Below are positions 18,022 to 28,102 of a stretch of DNA of 64,000 nt, piece by piece. Origin of the DNA: Aliarcobacter sp. (GTDB taxonomy: Bacteria > Campylobacterota > Campylobacteria > Campylobacterales > Arcobacteraceae); NCBI GenBank assembly GCA_028690445.1, contig JAQVBE010000007.1:85985-149984 (forward strand). Direction: 5' to 3'. Numbering within the stretch: position 1 is the stretch's first letter; each line of letters starts with the position of its first letter. Both the position numbers and the translations under genes were made by a program. The notes under the pieces are model-generated. The model worked only from the letters and a program-made list of their open reading frames with translations, had not been told where the DNA came from and made no database searches.

Positions 18022-19409
18022 TAAAACCACTCCGATACTTTATTCCAGAATTTAGACACACCTTTTTTCTTATCTCTAATTAAAGGTGTTAAAATTGCAG
18101 AATTGCTTTTTATTTGAATCTCTTCTTTTACATATTGTTGTTGTGCTGCTGGTTTCTCAGAAACATTTTCAACAACTGAAATTTTTGGTTCCATTATTCT
18201 ATCTTTTTTTAATGGTTTAAGAAGTTTTTTACTTGAATCTAATTGATAACTTTTATTTGAGCCCAAAGAATATAATAATAATCCAACAATTGTAGCCATA
18301 TTAGCTTCATCGAAACTCATAAAACCATTTTTAATGTTTTTAGGATTTGAAACACTAATTGGAATTCCCTCATAAATTTTTTCTGCAAGTTTTTTAATAC
18401 CATCAAGAGAACTCATTCCTCCTGTAATTACAATCCCAGAACCTGTGTTATCTAAATGGCCACTTTTTTTAAGTTTATTTTTAACTAAAACTAAAACTTC
18501 TTCAACACGCGCGTGAATTATAGTTTGAATATAATCAAGAGCAACTTCTGAAATACTTTCTTCATCACCAATTCTTGGAATTTTAACTTTTGTAACACCT
18601 AATTCATTATTTGGAGAATAATTTCTTAAAAGTGAACCATATTCTAATTTTATTTTTTCAGCAGCAGTTGGTGGAGTGTGTAGCATAACAGATAAATCAT
18701 TTGTTATATGGTTAGAACCAACAGGAATAAAACCATTAAAGATAATAGAATTTCCTTTAAAATAAACAAATTCAGTTGTTGTTGAACCTAAATTTATAAC
18801 AACTGCACCAAATTTCTTTTGTTGATCATCTAGTACAGCTAAAGCAGATGCATAAGAGTCTAAAACAAATTTAACAACTTCTATTCCTGATGTTTTTAAA
18901 GCTGATTTTATATTTGTTAAAGCTGTTCTTTTTGCAGTTACAATATAAACAGAAACTTCAAGTCTTGAACCATTCATATTTAAAGGATTATCAACTTCAA
19001 CAGAATCATCAACTTTAAAAAATATTGGAACCACATGTACAACTTCATATTCTGGAACAATAGTCGCATTATATAAAGCCATTTGCATAACTTGGTTTAT
19101 TTCTGTTTCTGTAATAAGTCCATTTGGAACATTTACAGAACCTGAACTTCTGATGCTTTTAGAATAACTTCCAGAAATAGATACAACCGTTGTATCGATA
19201 AGCTCTGTTGTTGTTCTTTTTGCCACTGAAACTGCATCTTTTATAGCTTTTGACGCTTCTTCAATATTTATTATAAGACCTTTGTTAATTCCGCCACTTT
19301 TTTGAATACCAGTACCTAATATATTTATATTATTTTCTAAATCATGTTTTGCAATAACTGCTGTAATATTAGATGAACCAATATCAATTGCTAAAAAAGT
19401 ATTATTCAA
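18021..19409 (-). CDS. ftsA: Cell-division protein FtsA
   Basis: Actin-fold ATPase that tethers FtsZ to the membrane and recruits divisome proteins. N-terminal phosphate-1 motif AIDIGSSNITAVIA, SHS2-type insertion, and phosphate-2 region VVINLGSTTTEFVYF. The extreme C-terminus KKGVSKFWNKVSEWF is an amphipathic helix of the membrane-targeting kind. TTG start at 19409, four bases after ppiD. It overlaps ftsZ, so the two are translationally coupled. 462 residues, slightly longer than E. coli FtsA because of a linker before the final helix. Confidence 0.96.
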   Translation of the reverse strand: MNNTFLAIDIGSSNITAVIAKHDLENNINILGTGIQKSGGINKGLIINIEEASKAIKDAVSVAKRTTTELIDTTVVSISGSYSKSIRSSGSVNVPNGLITETEINQVMQMALYNATIVPEYEVVHVVPIFFKVDDSVEVDNPLNMNGSRLEVSVYIVTAKRTALTNIKSALKTSGIEVVKFVLDSYASALAVLDDQQKKFGAVVINLGSTTTEFVYFKGNSIIFNGFIPVGSNHITNDLSVMLHTPPTAAEKIKLEYGSLLRNYSPNNELGVTKVKIPRIGDEESISEVALDYIQTIIHARVEEVLVLVKNKLKKSGHLDNTGSGIVITGGMSSLDGIKKLAEKIYEGIPISVSNPKNIKNGFMSFDEANMATIVGLLLYSLGSNKSYQLDSSKKLLKPLKKDRIMEPKISVVENVSEKPAAQQQYVKEEIQIKSNSAILTPLIRDKKKGVSKFWNKVSEWF

Positions 19410-19412
19410 TTA

Positions 19413-20876
19413 TTACTCCTTTTCTTTAGTTGAAGATTGTATTTCAAAACTATTTTCTAATTTTTTCATTAAATTTGTCATTAACTCTTCCTCTTGAAGT
19501 TGTACCAAAGTTCCTTTTACTAATTCATCTTTTGCTTTATTATAATCACTAAATTTTGAATCTTTTATTCTAAATAATACAATTTTATCTTCTAATTTAA
19601 CTATTCCTTCTTTTGAAGTTGCTGCAAATAACTCACTTAAAAATTTACCAGCTTCTTTTTGTTCTAAACCTACAATTTTATTTGCTGATTCTCTTGTAAC
19701 ATTTGAAATATCAACGCCTTTAAAATCTTTTAATTGTGAAGTTGCAAGTTCATTAAGTTTTTTACTTTTCATAACTTTTTCATAATCTCTTGTAACTAAA
19801 GAAGATGCAAGTTCAAAACTTAAAGCTTGTGATATATTCTTTTTATTTAGTTTTACAATAAAATATTTATCTTTTTCAAAAAATGGTTTTATAATTTCAC
19901 CCTCTTTTGATTCTAATATTTTTGCATTATTTTCATCAACAAAAGGTAATGTTGATTCTTTATAGCTAACTTTATTTTCAAATTTATCTTCATCTTTTTT
20001 AATTTTTAAATATATTTTTAAAGCTTCTGTTTTAGTGAATTTCTCATCTAAATCTTTTATTATTTGATTTTTTGCTTCATCAATAGATTTTATTTTTCCA
20101 TCTTCATGCTTATAATCAATTTTAAATTTTTCATAATGAGCCTTAATATCTTCAGCAGTTGAATTTGCTGTTAGTAAAGGAATCTCTTTTACTTCTAAAT
20201 CATAAGAAACTTCTGACATATAATTATTTTTATTCTCTTCCCAATATTTCTTTAATTCATCTTCTTTAATATCAACTTTAACATCATTTGAATTTAGAAT
20301 TTTAATTGAAATATCGTCTTCAATGAAAAGTAATTTACTTAAGTTTTCGATTTCTACACCACTTGGGTTTAAATCAAAAAACATTTGAACTTTTTGTAAT
20401 AATAAGTTTCTTTTTAAAGACTCTTCAAAAATTTTTGGAGTCATTCTATTTTGAGCTAAAATTTTTACATATGTTTCTTTATCAAATTTTCCATCTTTTA
20501 AGAAAGCATTATATTTTACTAACTCTTTTGCAATATCTTCATTTGTAATATCAAGTCCTAAAGAATCAGCATATGATAAAATTAGATTTTTTTGTAGAAC
20601 TTGTCTATAAGCAACATCTTTTAATTTTAATTGTTCAGCTAATTCTTTACTAAACATAGCCCCAAACATTTTAGAATATTGTTCATAAAGATTTGAATAC
20701 TCTAAGTTGTATTCTTCAACTGATACTTCTCTATCACCTACTACAGCTACAACTCCACCTTGTTTTCCATATTCATAAGAACCCCAACCAACAAAGCCAG
20801 CGCCGACAAATGCAATCGTACTAATCCAAATAGTAATCACTAGCCATCTTTTATGTCTTTGCATCCATGTTATCAT
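19413..20876 (-). CDS. PpiD/SurA-like periplasmic chaperone with PPIase domain
   Basis: Single-pass inner-membrane protein: short basic cytosolic tail (MITWMQRHKRW), transmembrane helix (about residues 12-33, IWISTIAFVGAGFVGWG), then a large periplasmic SurA_N-like chaperone domain and a degenerate parvulin region in the second half. Overall length 487 and architecture fit PpiD. It probably helps folding of proteins emerging from Sec. It precedes ftsA in the same operon, a common arrangement in Campylobacterota. Prolyl-isomerase activity is doubtful because the parvulin core is weakly conserved by eye. Confidence 0.82.
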   Translation of the reverse strand: MITWMQRHKRWLVITIWISTIAFVGAGFVGWGSYEYGKQGGVVAVVGDREVSVEEYNLEYSNLYEQYSKMFGAMFSKELAEQLKLKDVAYRQVLQKNLILSYADSLGLDITNEDIAKELVKYNAFLKDGKFDKETYVKILAQNRMTPKIFEESLKRNLLLQKVQMFFDLNPSGVEIENLSKLLFIEDDISIKILNSNDVKVDIKEDELKKYWEENKNNYMSEVSYDLEVKEIPLLTANSTAEDIKAHYEKFKIDYKHEDGKIKSIDEAKNQIIKDLDEKFTKTEALKIYLKIKKDEDKFENKVSYKESTLPFVDENNAKILESKEGEIIKPFFEKDKYFIVKLNKKNISQALSFELASSLVTRDYEKVMKSKKLNELATSQLKDFKGVDISNVTRESANKIVGLEQKEAGKFLSELFAATSKEGIVKLEDKIVLFRIKDSKFSDYNKAKDELVKGTLVQLQEEELMTNLMKKLENSFEIQSSTKEKE

Positions 20877-20934
20877 AAAATATTATCCTCTTAAAAATTT
20901 TCTATATAATACAAAATAGTTGCTTTTATGTTCG

Positions 20935-23253
20935 TTAAACTATGATTATTTCTCTATTTTGAACTATTTTTTTACTAAGTAAATCATTTATTACAGATTC
21001 TCGAATTGTAATTTCTAATTTTTTGCAAGCACTTTTAAAAGCTTCTTCTTCTCCAACAATAAAACACATACTTTTTGCCCTTGTGATTGCTGTATATAAA
21101 AGTTTTGTATTATGCATAATATAATGTGAAAAACTCATGGGTATCAAAGCGTTTTCATACTCCATTCCTTGAGTTTTGTGAATAGTTAAACAATATGCTA
21201 AACTAAGTAATGTATATACATTTTCAAAATCATAAAATACTACCATATCATCATTCGGATATAAAACAATACATTTTTCTTCTTCAAAATCAAGTTTAAT
21301 TATAAGCCCTAATTGACCATTATAAACTCTTCTTTCTAAAAAATCTGATGAGCCACTTTTATACATACTCATAGTTTGAGCTTTCATATTTTCATTTTTA
21401 ATATGAATTACTTTATCAGTTAATTTATATTCATAAACCTTAGAAACAAAAGCTTTTCCTTTTGTATGATTAAAAAGTTTTTGCAATTGAATATTTAGAT
21501 TATCAACTCCTAAAATTCCAGCTTTCATAGGAGTAATTACTTGAAAAAGTGTCAAAGCTTTTGAAATCTTTTTTTTCTTTATAAAGTCATAATATTGTTC
21601 TATATAACCTGCTGAAATATTTAGAATATTATTTAAAATATATTCAGAATTTTCACCTCTTAAATCAGCAAATTCATTTGATGAAGCAGAATTTTTTAAA
21701 GCATAATAGTTTGAAATAGAAACATCAATAAATTTAAAATCATCATACTCTTCTTTATAAGCTGGAACTTCACCACGTCTAATATCATTTGCAATAATTG
21801 CAATTGCTTGATTTTCATTTTGTCTATAAATTTTTGTTAATTTACAAATGGGTGCAAGTTCATATTTTATGGCATCTGCTAAAACATTTCCAGCTCCAAT
21901 AGCTGGTAATTGTCCATCATCTCCAACAATTATAAAAATAGTATCATCTGCTATTTTTGAAATAATTTGATAAAAAGTTACAGAATTAACCATTGAAGCT
22001 TCATCAAGCAAAATCGCTTTATATGGAAAAAAATCTTTCTCTTTGTGTTTCATTAAAAGTGATTGAATTGTTGAAGAGTTATAACCTGTTGTATCTGAAA
22101 TTCTTTGACTTGCAATCCCAGAAAGTGCAATAGTGATAATATCATCATAAGACATAGTTTCTTCAAGAAGCTCTAAAATTGCCCTACTTGAAGTTGATTT
22201 TCCAGTTCCTGCGTAACCTATTAAAAATAGAGTTTTATCTCCATTATTTATAAGTTCAACTGCTTTTTTTTGCTCTGTACTTAATTCAAACCCTAGTGTT
22301 TCTTGTTTTTTTATCAAATATTCATCAAAAGTTGCAATGATTTTTCGGTTTTTTTCATCTTTTCTTCTTGTGAAAAACTCTAAAATCCGCTTTTCTGCAT
22401 AATAAAGCATAGATAAAGCATATCTATTTTCACTTGTTACAAAAAGATCTTCTTCAACTAACATTTTTGAAATAGCTGATTCATATAAACCTTCTTCATT
22501 AAAAAATCGTAAACTATCATCTAAAAGTTTATATAAATGAAATTTTTCTATTGATGAGTTTCCATTATTGTCACAATATTCTCTTAAAGTATAATTCAAA
22601 CAAGCCATTATTCTAAACTCAGATTTTGGATCAATCCCAAGTGACTTTGCAATTTCATCGGCTCTTTTAAAGCCTATTCCTTTTATGTTTATTAAAATAT
22701 ATGGATTTTCTTTTATTTTCTCAATAAGGTTTTCAACTTCACCTAAACTTGAATATATTTTTGTAATAAGGTTTGAAGTAACTCCAAATTTTGCTAGAAA
22801 TGAACCTAATTCTCTTAAATGTTGAAATTTTTGCCAAGAACTAACTATCATTTCTAGTTTTTTCTTTTTAATTCCTTTAAAATCTAAAAGTTCATTTGGT
22901 CTATTATTTAAAATATCAATCAACTCTTCTTCATCATATTTTTCCAGTAAATCATGGGCAAATTTTTTACCAACACCTTTTACTATTTTTGTAAGGAAAA
23001 AGAAAATTTCAGCCTCTTTTAGTTGTAAAGTATCAAATTCAAATTGAACACCATATTTTTTATGTGTTATCCAATTTCCTTTTAAAATTACTTCTTCACC
23101 AACTATTTTTTCAATATCAGTATCAAAATATGAACCACAAATTTTTTGATTATTTTCTAAAACTGCAATTATGTATTTTGTTTCATCATTTTTGTATAAA
23201 ACTTTTTTTATAACTCCTGATAATTTAAAGCTTTTATACTCTTCTTGGCTCAT
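20935..23253 (-). CDS. recD2: RecD2-like DNA helicase (superfamily 1B)
   Basis: 5'-3' DNA helicase involved in repair, acting without RecBC. The N-terminal OB-like segment is followed by helix-hairpin-helix motifs (GVGKKFAHDLLEKY; IKGIGFKRADEIAKSLG). Motor motifs are Walker A LFLIGYAGTGKSTSS (about residue 345), motif II ILLDEASMVNS, and motif III IIVGDDGQLPAIGAGNVLAD. The C-terminal UvrD-like motif is CLTIHKTQGMEYENALIP, and TAITRAKSMCFIVG is motif VI. 772 residues, full length. Its ATG shares a base with the stop of the preceding 121-residue gene (TAATG), so translation is coupled. Confidence 0.92.
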   Translation of the reverse strand: MSQEEYKSFKLSGVIKKVLYKNDETKYIIAVLENNQKICGSYFDTDIEKIVGEEVILKGNWITHKKYGVQFEFDTLQLKEAEIFFFLTKIVKGVGKKFAHDLLEKYDEEELIDILNNRPNELLDFKGIKKKKLEMIVSSWQKFQHLRELGSFLAKFGVTSNLITKIYSSLGEVENLIEKIKENPYILINIKGIGFKRADEIAKSLGIDPKSEFRIMACLNYTLREYCDNNGNSSIEKFHLYKLLDDSLRFFNEEGLYESAISKMLVEEDLFVTSENRYALSMLYYAEKRILEFFTRRKDEKNRKIIATFDEYLIKKQETLGFELSTEQKKAVELINNGDKTLFLIGYAGTGKSTSSRAILELLEETMSYDDIITIALSGIASQRISDTTGYNSSTIQSLLMKHKEKDFFPYKAILLDEASMVNSVTFYQIISKIADDTIFIIVGDDGQLPAIGAGNVLADAIKYELAPICKLTKIYRQNENQAIAIIANDIRRGEVPAYKEEYDDFKFIDVSISNYYALKNSASSNEFADLRGENSEYILNNILNISAGYIEQYYDFIKKKKISKALTLFQVITPMKAGILGVDNLNIQLQKLFNHTKGKAFVSKVYEYKLTDKVIHIKNENMKAQTMSMYKSGSSDFLERRVYNGQLGLIIKLDFEEEKCIVLYPNDDMVVFYDFENVYTLLSLAYCLTIHKTQGMEYENALIPMSFSHYIMHNTKLLYTAITRAKSMCFIVGEEEAFKSACKKLEITIRESVINDLLSKKIVQNREIIIV

Positions 23254-23618
23254 TAATATCCATCAGTAAATTTTTGATTTTTATGTTTATCTTTTTTATA
23301 ATTACTACTATTTTTTTCTTTTTGAATAAGATTTGCATCTTTTAATAAAATTGCTCTTTCATCTTCAAAAGATTTAGAATGCTCTTCTAAATAAAACATT
23401 GTTTTGTTTATAAAAGCTTTTATTCCCTCATAATATTCAGAATATAACTCTATCTCTTTTGTTTTTATCATTTCTTCATAGTTTTTTTTAGTTCTTTGCT
23501 TGAATAATTCATTATCAAAATTATCAAGTTTTAATAATGAAATAGTTCGCGTAAAAAATTTTTCTAAAACTCTTATATATTTGATTCTTTGTTGTTTTTC
23601 ATTTACTTCATAAATCAT
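23253..23618 (-). CDS. Hypothetical helical protein upstream of recD2
   Basis: 121 residues, highly charged and helical with no signal or membrane segment; the tail is Lys/Asn-rich (KKDKHKNQKF). I do not recognise a family. It overlaps arsC by 4 bases upstream and recD2 by 1 base downstream, so it is embedded in a three-gene operon and is certainly translated if they are. A role as a RecD2 accessory factor is only a guess from position. Confidence 0.65.
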   Translation of the reverse strand: MIYEVNEKQQRIKYIRVLEKFFTRTISLLKLDNFDNELFKQRTKKNYEEMIKTKEIELYSEYYEGIKAFINKTMFYLEEHSKSFEDERAILLKDANLIQKEKNSSNYKKDKHKNQKFTDGY

Positions 23619-23965
23619 TTAAGTAATTCTTCTAGATTTTCAATAGGTCTTGCAATTACAGCTATTTCACCTTTTATAATAATTGGTCGCTCAATTAAAA
23701 TAGGATTTTCAGCCATAATTTCTATTAATTTATCTTCATCATCTATCTCTTTTAAATTTAACTCTTTATATATATCTTCACCTGTTCTTAAAATCTGTGA
23801 TGCTTTCATATTTAGTTTTTTTAAAACAGCTTTTATCTGCTCTTTTGTAGGAACATTTTCCAAATATTTAATAACACTTGTGTTTAAACCTTTTGCTTCT
23901 AGTAATTCCATAGCATTTCTTGATTTTGAACATTCTGGATTGTGCCAAATTTCTATATCTTGCAT
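23615..23965 (-). CDS. arsC: ArsC-family arsenate reductase (glutaredoxin type)
   Basis: Thioredoxin-fold protein of 116 residues. The catalytic loop IEIWHNPECSKSRNA holds the nucleophilic Cys followed by SKSR, and the family arginines appear in LRTGEDIYKEL and ILIERPIIIKG. That full set favours true arsenate reductase over the Spx/YffB relatives. No arsB, acr3 or arsR is nearby, so it is a lone gene, perhaps linked to housekeeping detoxification. ATG start, first gene of the arsC-orf-recD2 operon. Confidence 0.85.
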   Translation of the reverse strand: MQDIEIWHNPECSKSRNAMELLEAKGLNTSVIKYLENVPTKEQIKAVLKKLNMKASQILRTGEDIYKELNLKEIDDEDKLIEIMAENPILIERPIIIKGEIAVIARPIENLEELLK

Positions 23966-24151
23966 AAATAAACCTTAAATAATATATTATTGTTTATTAT
24001 ATCTAAAACTTTTTTATAGGAAATAAAACATTACAAAATGCAATATTCTTTTTTTCTAGGAAATTCGATAATTAGAATTAAAATGATATCTTTTTAAAAT
24101 AAAGAATATTACACTTGTTACACTTTCTATGGTATTTAAAAAAACAATACT

Positions 24152-25085
24152 ATGACAAATCTATTCAAAAGAAACAAAACTTACTATATACGAATATCTT
24201 TAAATGATAATTTAAAAATATATTTTGGTAATAAAATAGAATATGTTAAAAGTTTAAATACTAATAATATAAATGATGCTAGTCTTATTGCAAAATATTT
24301 AATATCCAAATTTAACTACATAAAGAGAAGTTTTAATATGTTTAGTGCAAAAGAAATCAAACAATACATTGATGAGTTTAAAAAAACAAACTTTGATAAT
24401 ATTATAAATCGTAATTCACACTTATCTATTGATGAAATAAATAGTCTTATTGTTGATTTAAACAAAGAAGTTGATATCTATGATGAAATAATAGAAAAAG
24501 AATTTTATAGCCTATTAGAATTAATTAATTTAGATGATACAAAAGAATTAGAGTTTGGATTAGATGTTGATGTTGCACAAAAATTTAAAAAATATATTAT
24601 TCAAATAAAAATCAATGCACTAAATGAAGTTAAAAAAAATATTAAAAATAAAGTTGATGTTACAACTATCAAAGAAGTTTCAATCATGCCTGATACTTTT
24701 GTAACTATTGAAGATGCTTTTGAGGAATATTTAAAAACAAGAGATGGTATAAGTGAAGGACGCAAGTGAAAGAGATGTAAAACATTTTATAAAATTTTGT
24801 AATACAAATAAAATGGTATATATTCAAGAATTACAAAATAAGCATATAATCAATTATAGAGAACATTTACAAAAAATTAAATCTAAAGGAACAATTGGAA
24901 GTTTAAACACTTCTTTGAAGAATATTATTGCATTTTTAAATCATTGTAGTGATGTTGCTCATTACATACCAAAGATTACAAAAAAAGTTTTATTTAATCT
25001 TACAATAAGAGATAAAGTAGCAAGTAAAAGAAGCCCATATAACGATGTTCTTCTATTTTTTGTAAAGCTTTTAAAAATTGTTTGA
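24152..25085 (+). pseudogene. Broken tyrosine-recombinase (phage-type integrase)
   Basis: Two overlapping ORFs in different frames (24152-24769 and 24753-25085) together read as the N-terminal half of a tyrosine integrase. Evidence includes an Arm-like start NLFKRNKTYYIRISLNDNLK, a long helical linker and the SAM-like core-binding domain (RDVKHFIKFCNTNKM, YREHLQKIKSKGTIGSLNTSLKNI). A frameshift near 24755 breaks it. The catalytic domain with the R-H-R-Y residues is missing: the sequence stops being integrase-like at about 25030, where it joins unrelated DNA. It marks the left border of an accessory island. Confidence 0.8.
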
Positions 25086-25146
25086 TATTAGTTTCATCAA
25101 TTCTATAATCAAACTTTTGTAATAAATCTATTATTAATAAAATCAT
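25000..25146 (-). pseudogene. Possible gene fragment on the minus strand
   Basis: A 48-codon minus-strand frame from the ATG at 25146 gives a protein-like stretch (LLQKFDYRIDETNIKQFLKA). It overlaps the point where the integrase remnant loses similarity. It looks like a piece of another gene joined to the integrase by deletion. No family recognised and no ribosome-binding site; it may be chance. Confidence 0.25.
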
Positions 25147-25282
25147 TTGGGTATTTAAATATTTGTATATAAAAATTAGTTTTTATATATAACCTATTTT
25201 AAGTTGAATAAATAATTTAATTAGTTGTAGTAGTTTTATTTAGTATAATAGACAAAATAATTAAAAACATAAGGAAAAGTAA

Positions 25283-26770
25283 TTGCTGTTTAACTCATAC
25301 GAATTTATCTTCGTATTCCTACCAATAACCTTTTTTATATACTTTTATCTAAATAGTAAAAGATTAACAATAGCTGCAAAAGGTTTTTTGGTTTTTGCAA
25401 GTTTGTTTTTTTACTCTTGGTGGAGTATTGTATATTTACCTTTAATATTGTCTTCGATTTTGTTTAACTATCTAATAGGAACAACATTAAGTAAAAGTAA
25501 TGAAGATAATAAAATAGGATTGAATAAAACTTTTAGTAAAAAATCTATTTTAACTTTTGGTATAGTTTGTAATGTAGCTTTGTTAGGATATTTTAAATAT
25601 ACAAATTTTTTCCTAGAAAACTTTAATGGAATATTTGGTTCAAATATTCCATTACAACATATTATCCTTCCTTTAGGAATAAGTTTTTTTACATTTACGC
25701 AAATAGCATTCCTAGTAGATGCATATAGAAAAGAAGTAAAAGAGTATGATTTAGTAAGATATATGCTTTTTGTAACATACTTTCCACATTTGTTAGCAGG
25801 ACCAATTCTTCATCATAAAGAAATGATGCCACAATTTGCAAATCCAAGAAATAGCGTGATAAATTATAGAAATATAGCTGTTGGTTTGTTTATATTTTCT
25901 ATTGGATTGTTTAAAAAAGTAATTATTGCTGATACTTTTGCCGTTTGGGCAAATGCAGGATTTGATACAGCAACAACTTTGAATTTCTTTGAAGCATGGG
26001 CAACATCTTTGTCTTATACTTTCCAATTGTACTTTGACTTTTCAGGTTATACTGATATGGCAATAGGTATATCATTAATGTTTAATATAAAACTTCCAAT
26101 CAACTTTAACTCTCCATATAAAGCACTGTCTATTCAAGACTTCTGGAGAAGATGGCATATGACACTTTCAAGATTTTTGCGAGATTATATATATATCCCA
26201 TTGGGTGGAAATAAGAATGGAAATTTTAGAACATATGTAAACCTAATGGCAACCTTCGTAATAGGGGGATTCTGGCATGGAGCAGGATGGACATTTTTGT
26301 TTTGGGGATTTCTTCATGGATTAGCACTTTGCATTCATAGAGTTTGGACAAAGTTAGGATTTAAAATGTGGACTTGGTTGGCTTGGTTAATAACATTTAA
26401 CTTTGTGAATGTGGCATGGATATTTTTTAGAGCAAAAGAGTGGGATGATGCTATTAAGGTTTTAAAAGGAATGGTTGGTTTAAGTGGATTTATCATAGAA
26501 AATATTACTTTAACAAATTTAATTAAATTGGATCCAGAAACATTAAAACTTATTAGTATAGTGGGAAATGTTAGTAAAATAGATATGATACTTTATATTT
26601 TAATTGTATTTTTATCCATATTTATTTTATTTATTAAAAATAGTATAGAATTAACAAATAAATTTAGAATGAATAATTATTATATTTTATTCATTGTATT
26701 TTGTTTTTTAACGTCATTATTATTTATAAACTCAATAAAAGAAACGGAGTTTTTATATTTTGACTTCTAA
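25283..26770 (+). CDS. MBOAT-family membrane O-acyltransferase (AlgI/DltB-like)
   Basis: Polytopic inner-membrane enzyme (about 11 hydrophobic segments, 495 residues) that would move acyl groups across the membrane for attachment to an extracellular polymer. The family signature is clear: FSGYTDMAIGISLMF, NFNSPYKALSIQDFWRRWHMTLSRFLRDYIYIPLGG, and the catalytic histidine in GGFWHGAGWTFLFWGFLHGLAL. Start is TTG at 25283 after AAGGAAAA. The next gene overlaps by 11 bases and encodes an SGNH-like protein, the usual partner that completes the transfer. The substrate polymer is unknown. Confidence 0.92.
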   Translation: MLFNSYEFIFVFLPITFFIYFYLNSKRLTIAAKGFLVFASLFFYSWWSIVYLPLILSSILFNYLIGTTLSKSNEDNKIGLNKTFSKKSILTFGIVCNVALLGYFKYTNFFLENFNGIFGSNIPLQHIILPLGISFFTFTQIAFLVDAYRKEVKEYDLVRYMLFVTYFPHLLAGPILHHKEMMPQFANPRNSVINYRNIAVGLFIFSIGLFKKVIIADTFAVWANAGFDTATTLNFFEAWATSLSYTFQLYFDFSGYTDMAIGISLMFNIKLPINFNSPYKALSIQDFWRRWHMTLSRFLRDYIYIPLGGNKNGNFRTYVNLMATFVIGGFWHGAGWTFLFWGFLHGLALCIHRVWTKLGFKMWTWLAWLITFNFVNVAWIFFRAKEWDDAIKVLKGMVGLSGFIIENITLTNLIKLDPETLKLISIVGNVSKIDMILYILIVFLSIFILFIKNSIELTNKFRMNNYYILFIVFCFLTSLLFINSIKETEFLYFDF

Positions 26771-27704
26771 AAAATTTGTTAAAAAGACTTTATTAATAAT
26801 TATTGGAATTATAATATTTGTAATATCTACAAATATATATATAAATGAATTTGGTTTATTTGGTAATGTAAAAAATAAACAATATAGAGTCTATGTAGAT
26901 GAAAAAACCACAAAATATTTATATTCCTTTAATTATATACCTTCAAATTTTGATGGAATTTTAGTTGGACCATCATTATCAGATCAAATGATGAATACTC
27001 AAAAAATTGAAAATCATAAAATTTATAATTTATCAATGGATGGTGGAAATATTTCTGAACTTAAATTTGCAATTGACAATGTATTAAAATTTGGGAATAT
27101 AAAAACTTTTATAATTTGTTTAGACCCCTACATAACTAAAAATAGTGGTACAAAATCATCTCAAATTAATAAAAAAGAATATTATGGATCATTAGGTTCA
27201 TTGTTTATTATAAAATATTATGTAAAAAAATATTTAGAGTATAAAAAAATGGGAACTAATAGCATATATTATGATAGTTATTGGGGATATACGGATAATG
27301 AATATGCTAAAAAAGATGAAGATTCTACATTAAATATTAATAAAAATTTATCTTCATTAGATAATAATAATTATGATTATAGTAGTTTAAAAATAGATAA
27401 AGTTGCATATAATGAACTAAAAGAAGTTATTGAAAGAGTTAGAAAAAATAATATAAAAATTGTTGCATATTACTATCCTACTCCAAAAAAAATATTTGAA
27501 CATCCAAATTTTAAATTACATTATAATGAATATCGATTAAAAATTGACAAATTATTAAATAATGATGATATTGTTATTGATTTCACAACTAATACTTATG
27601 ATTATATTAGTGAGAATGATAATAGTTATTCAGATGGAGGTCATTTGAGTAGGTTAGGTGCAAACAATGTAATAAAAGTTTTAAATGAAAAATTAAATCA
27701 ATAA
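26760..27704 (+). CDS. Membrane-anchored SGNH-like hydrolase/acyltransferase, partner of the MBOAT protein
   Basis: 314 residues: one N-terminal membrane helix (about 8-27, TLLIIIGIIIFVISTNIYI) and an extracytoplasmic domain. FDGILVGPSLSDQMM resembles the SGNH block I with Ser as nucleophile (GPS instead of GDS). SDGGHLSRLGANNV near the C-terminus supplies the Asp-x-x-His of block V. This resembles DltD/AlgJ-type partners. TTG start inside the end of the MBOAT gene. Base composition is even more AT-rich than the neighbours, consistent with transfer. Function inferred from the pairing. Confidence 0.7.
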   Translation: MTSKKFVKKTLLIIIGIIIFVISTNIYINEFGLFGNVKNKQYRVYVDEKTTKYLYSFNYIPSNFDGILVGPSLSDQMMNTQKIENHKIYNLSMDGGNISELKFAIDNVLKFGNIKTFIICLDPYITKNSGTKSSQINKKEYYGSLGSLFIIKYYVKKYLEYKKMGTNSIYYDSYWGYTDNEYAKKDEDSTLNINKNLSSLDNNNYDYSSLKIDKVAYNELKEVIERVRKNNIKIVAYYYPTPKKIFEHPNFKLHYNEYRLKIDKLLNNDDIVIDFTTNTYDYISENDNSYSDGGHLSRLGANNVIKVLNEKLNQ

Positions 27705-28102
27705 TTCTTTATTGGATATTTTGTAAAATGTAGTATATAAATCTAAAAATAAAAATATTGAAAAGGAAGTAGCTAATAAAAAACAATAGTGAAAGTTTTA
27801 GATTTTATAAAAAATTATTTCTAAATTTTAATTATACTATATTTTTTACAATTCAAGCAAAATAGAAATATAAACTAAGTTTTTTGATAAAGTTGTAATT
27901 TTAAGTTATATCCTTTATAATTAATTTAATCCTTATTTCAAACAAACCATTAAGTCATTATTTTTCTTTTTAGGTGGATCGTCTTGGATCCACTTCTCCA
28001 TAAATGGCTAACTTAATAAATCAAGTTGTAGTTTTAGGGTTGTACTCTAAAAACCCAGAGTTTGACATACCAACCATATTAAAAATAACTTGATTAGGTT
28101 TA
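27705..28102. other. Non-coding or decayed spacer in the accessory island
   Basis: About 400 bases without a supported gene. It contains a perfect hairpin at 27974-27993 (GTGGATC, 6-base loop, GATCCAC) and a second at about 28038-28057 (GGGTT...AACCC). On the minus strand short open stretches read like broken coding DNA (for example MVGMSNSGFLEYNP and MEKWIQDDPPKKK), but none is complete. Confidence 0.4.

Noticed and set aside
27974-27993. Hairpin as a transcription terminator
   Set aside because: On both strands the sequence after the hairpin is not T-rich; the T-run precedes it on the plus strand.
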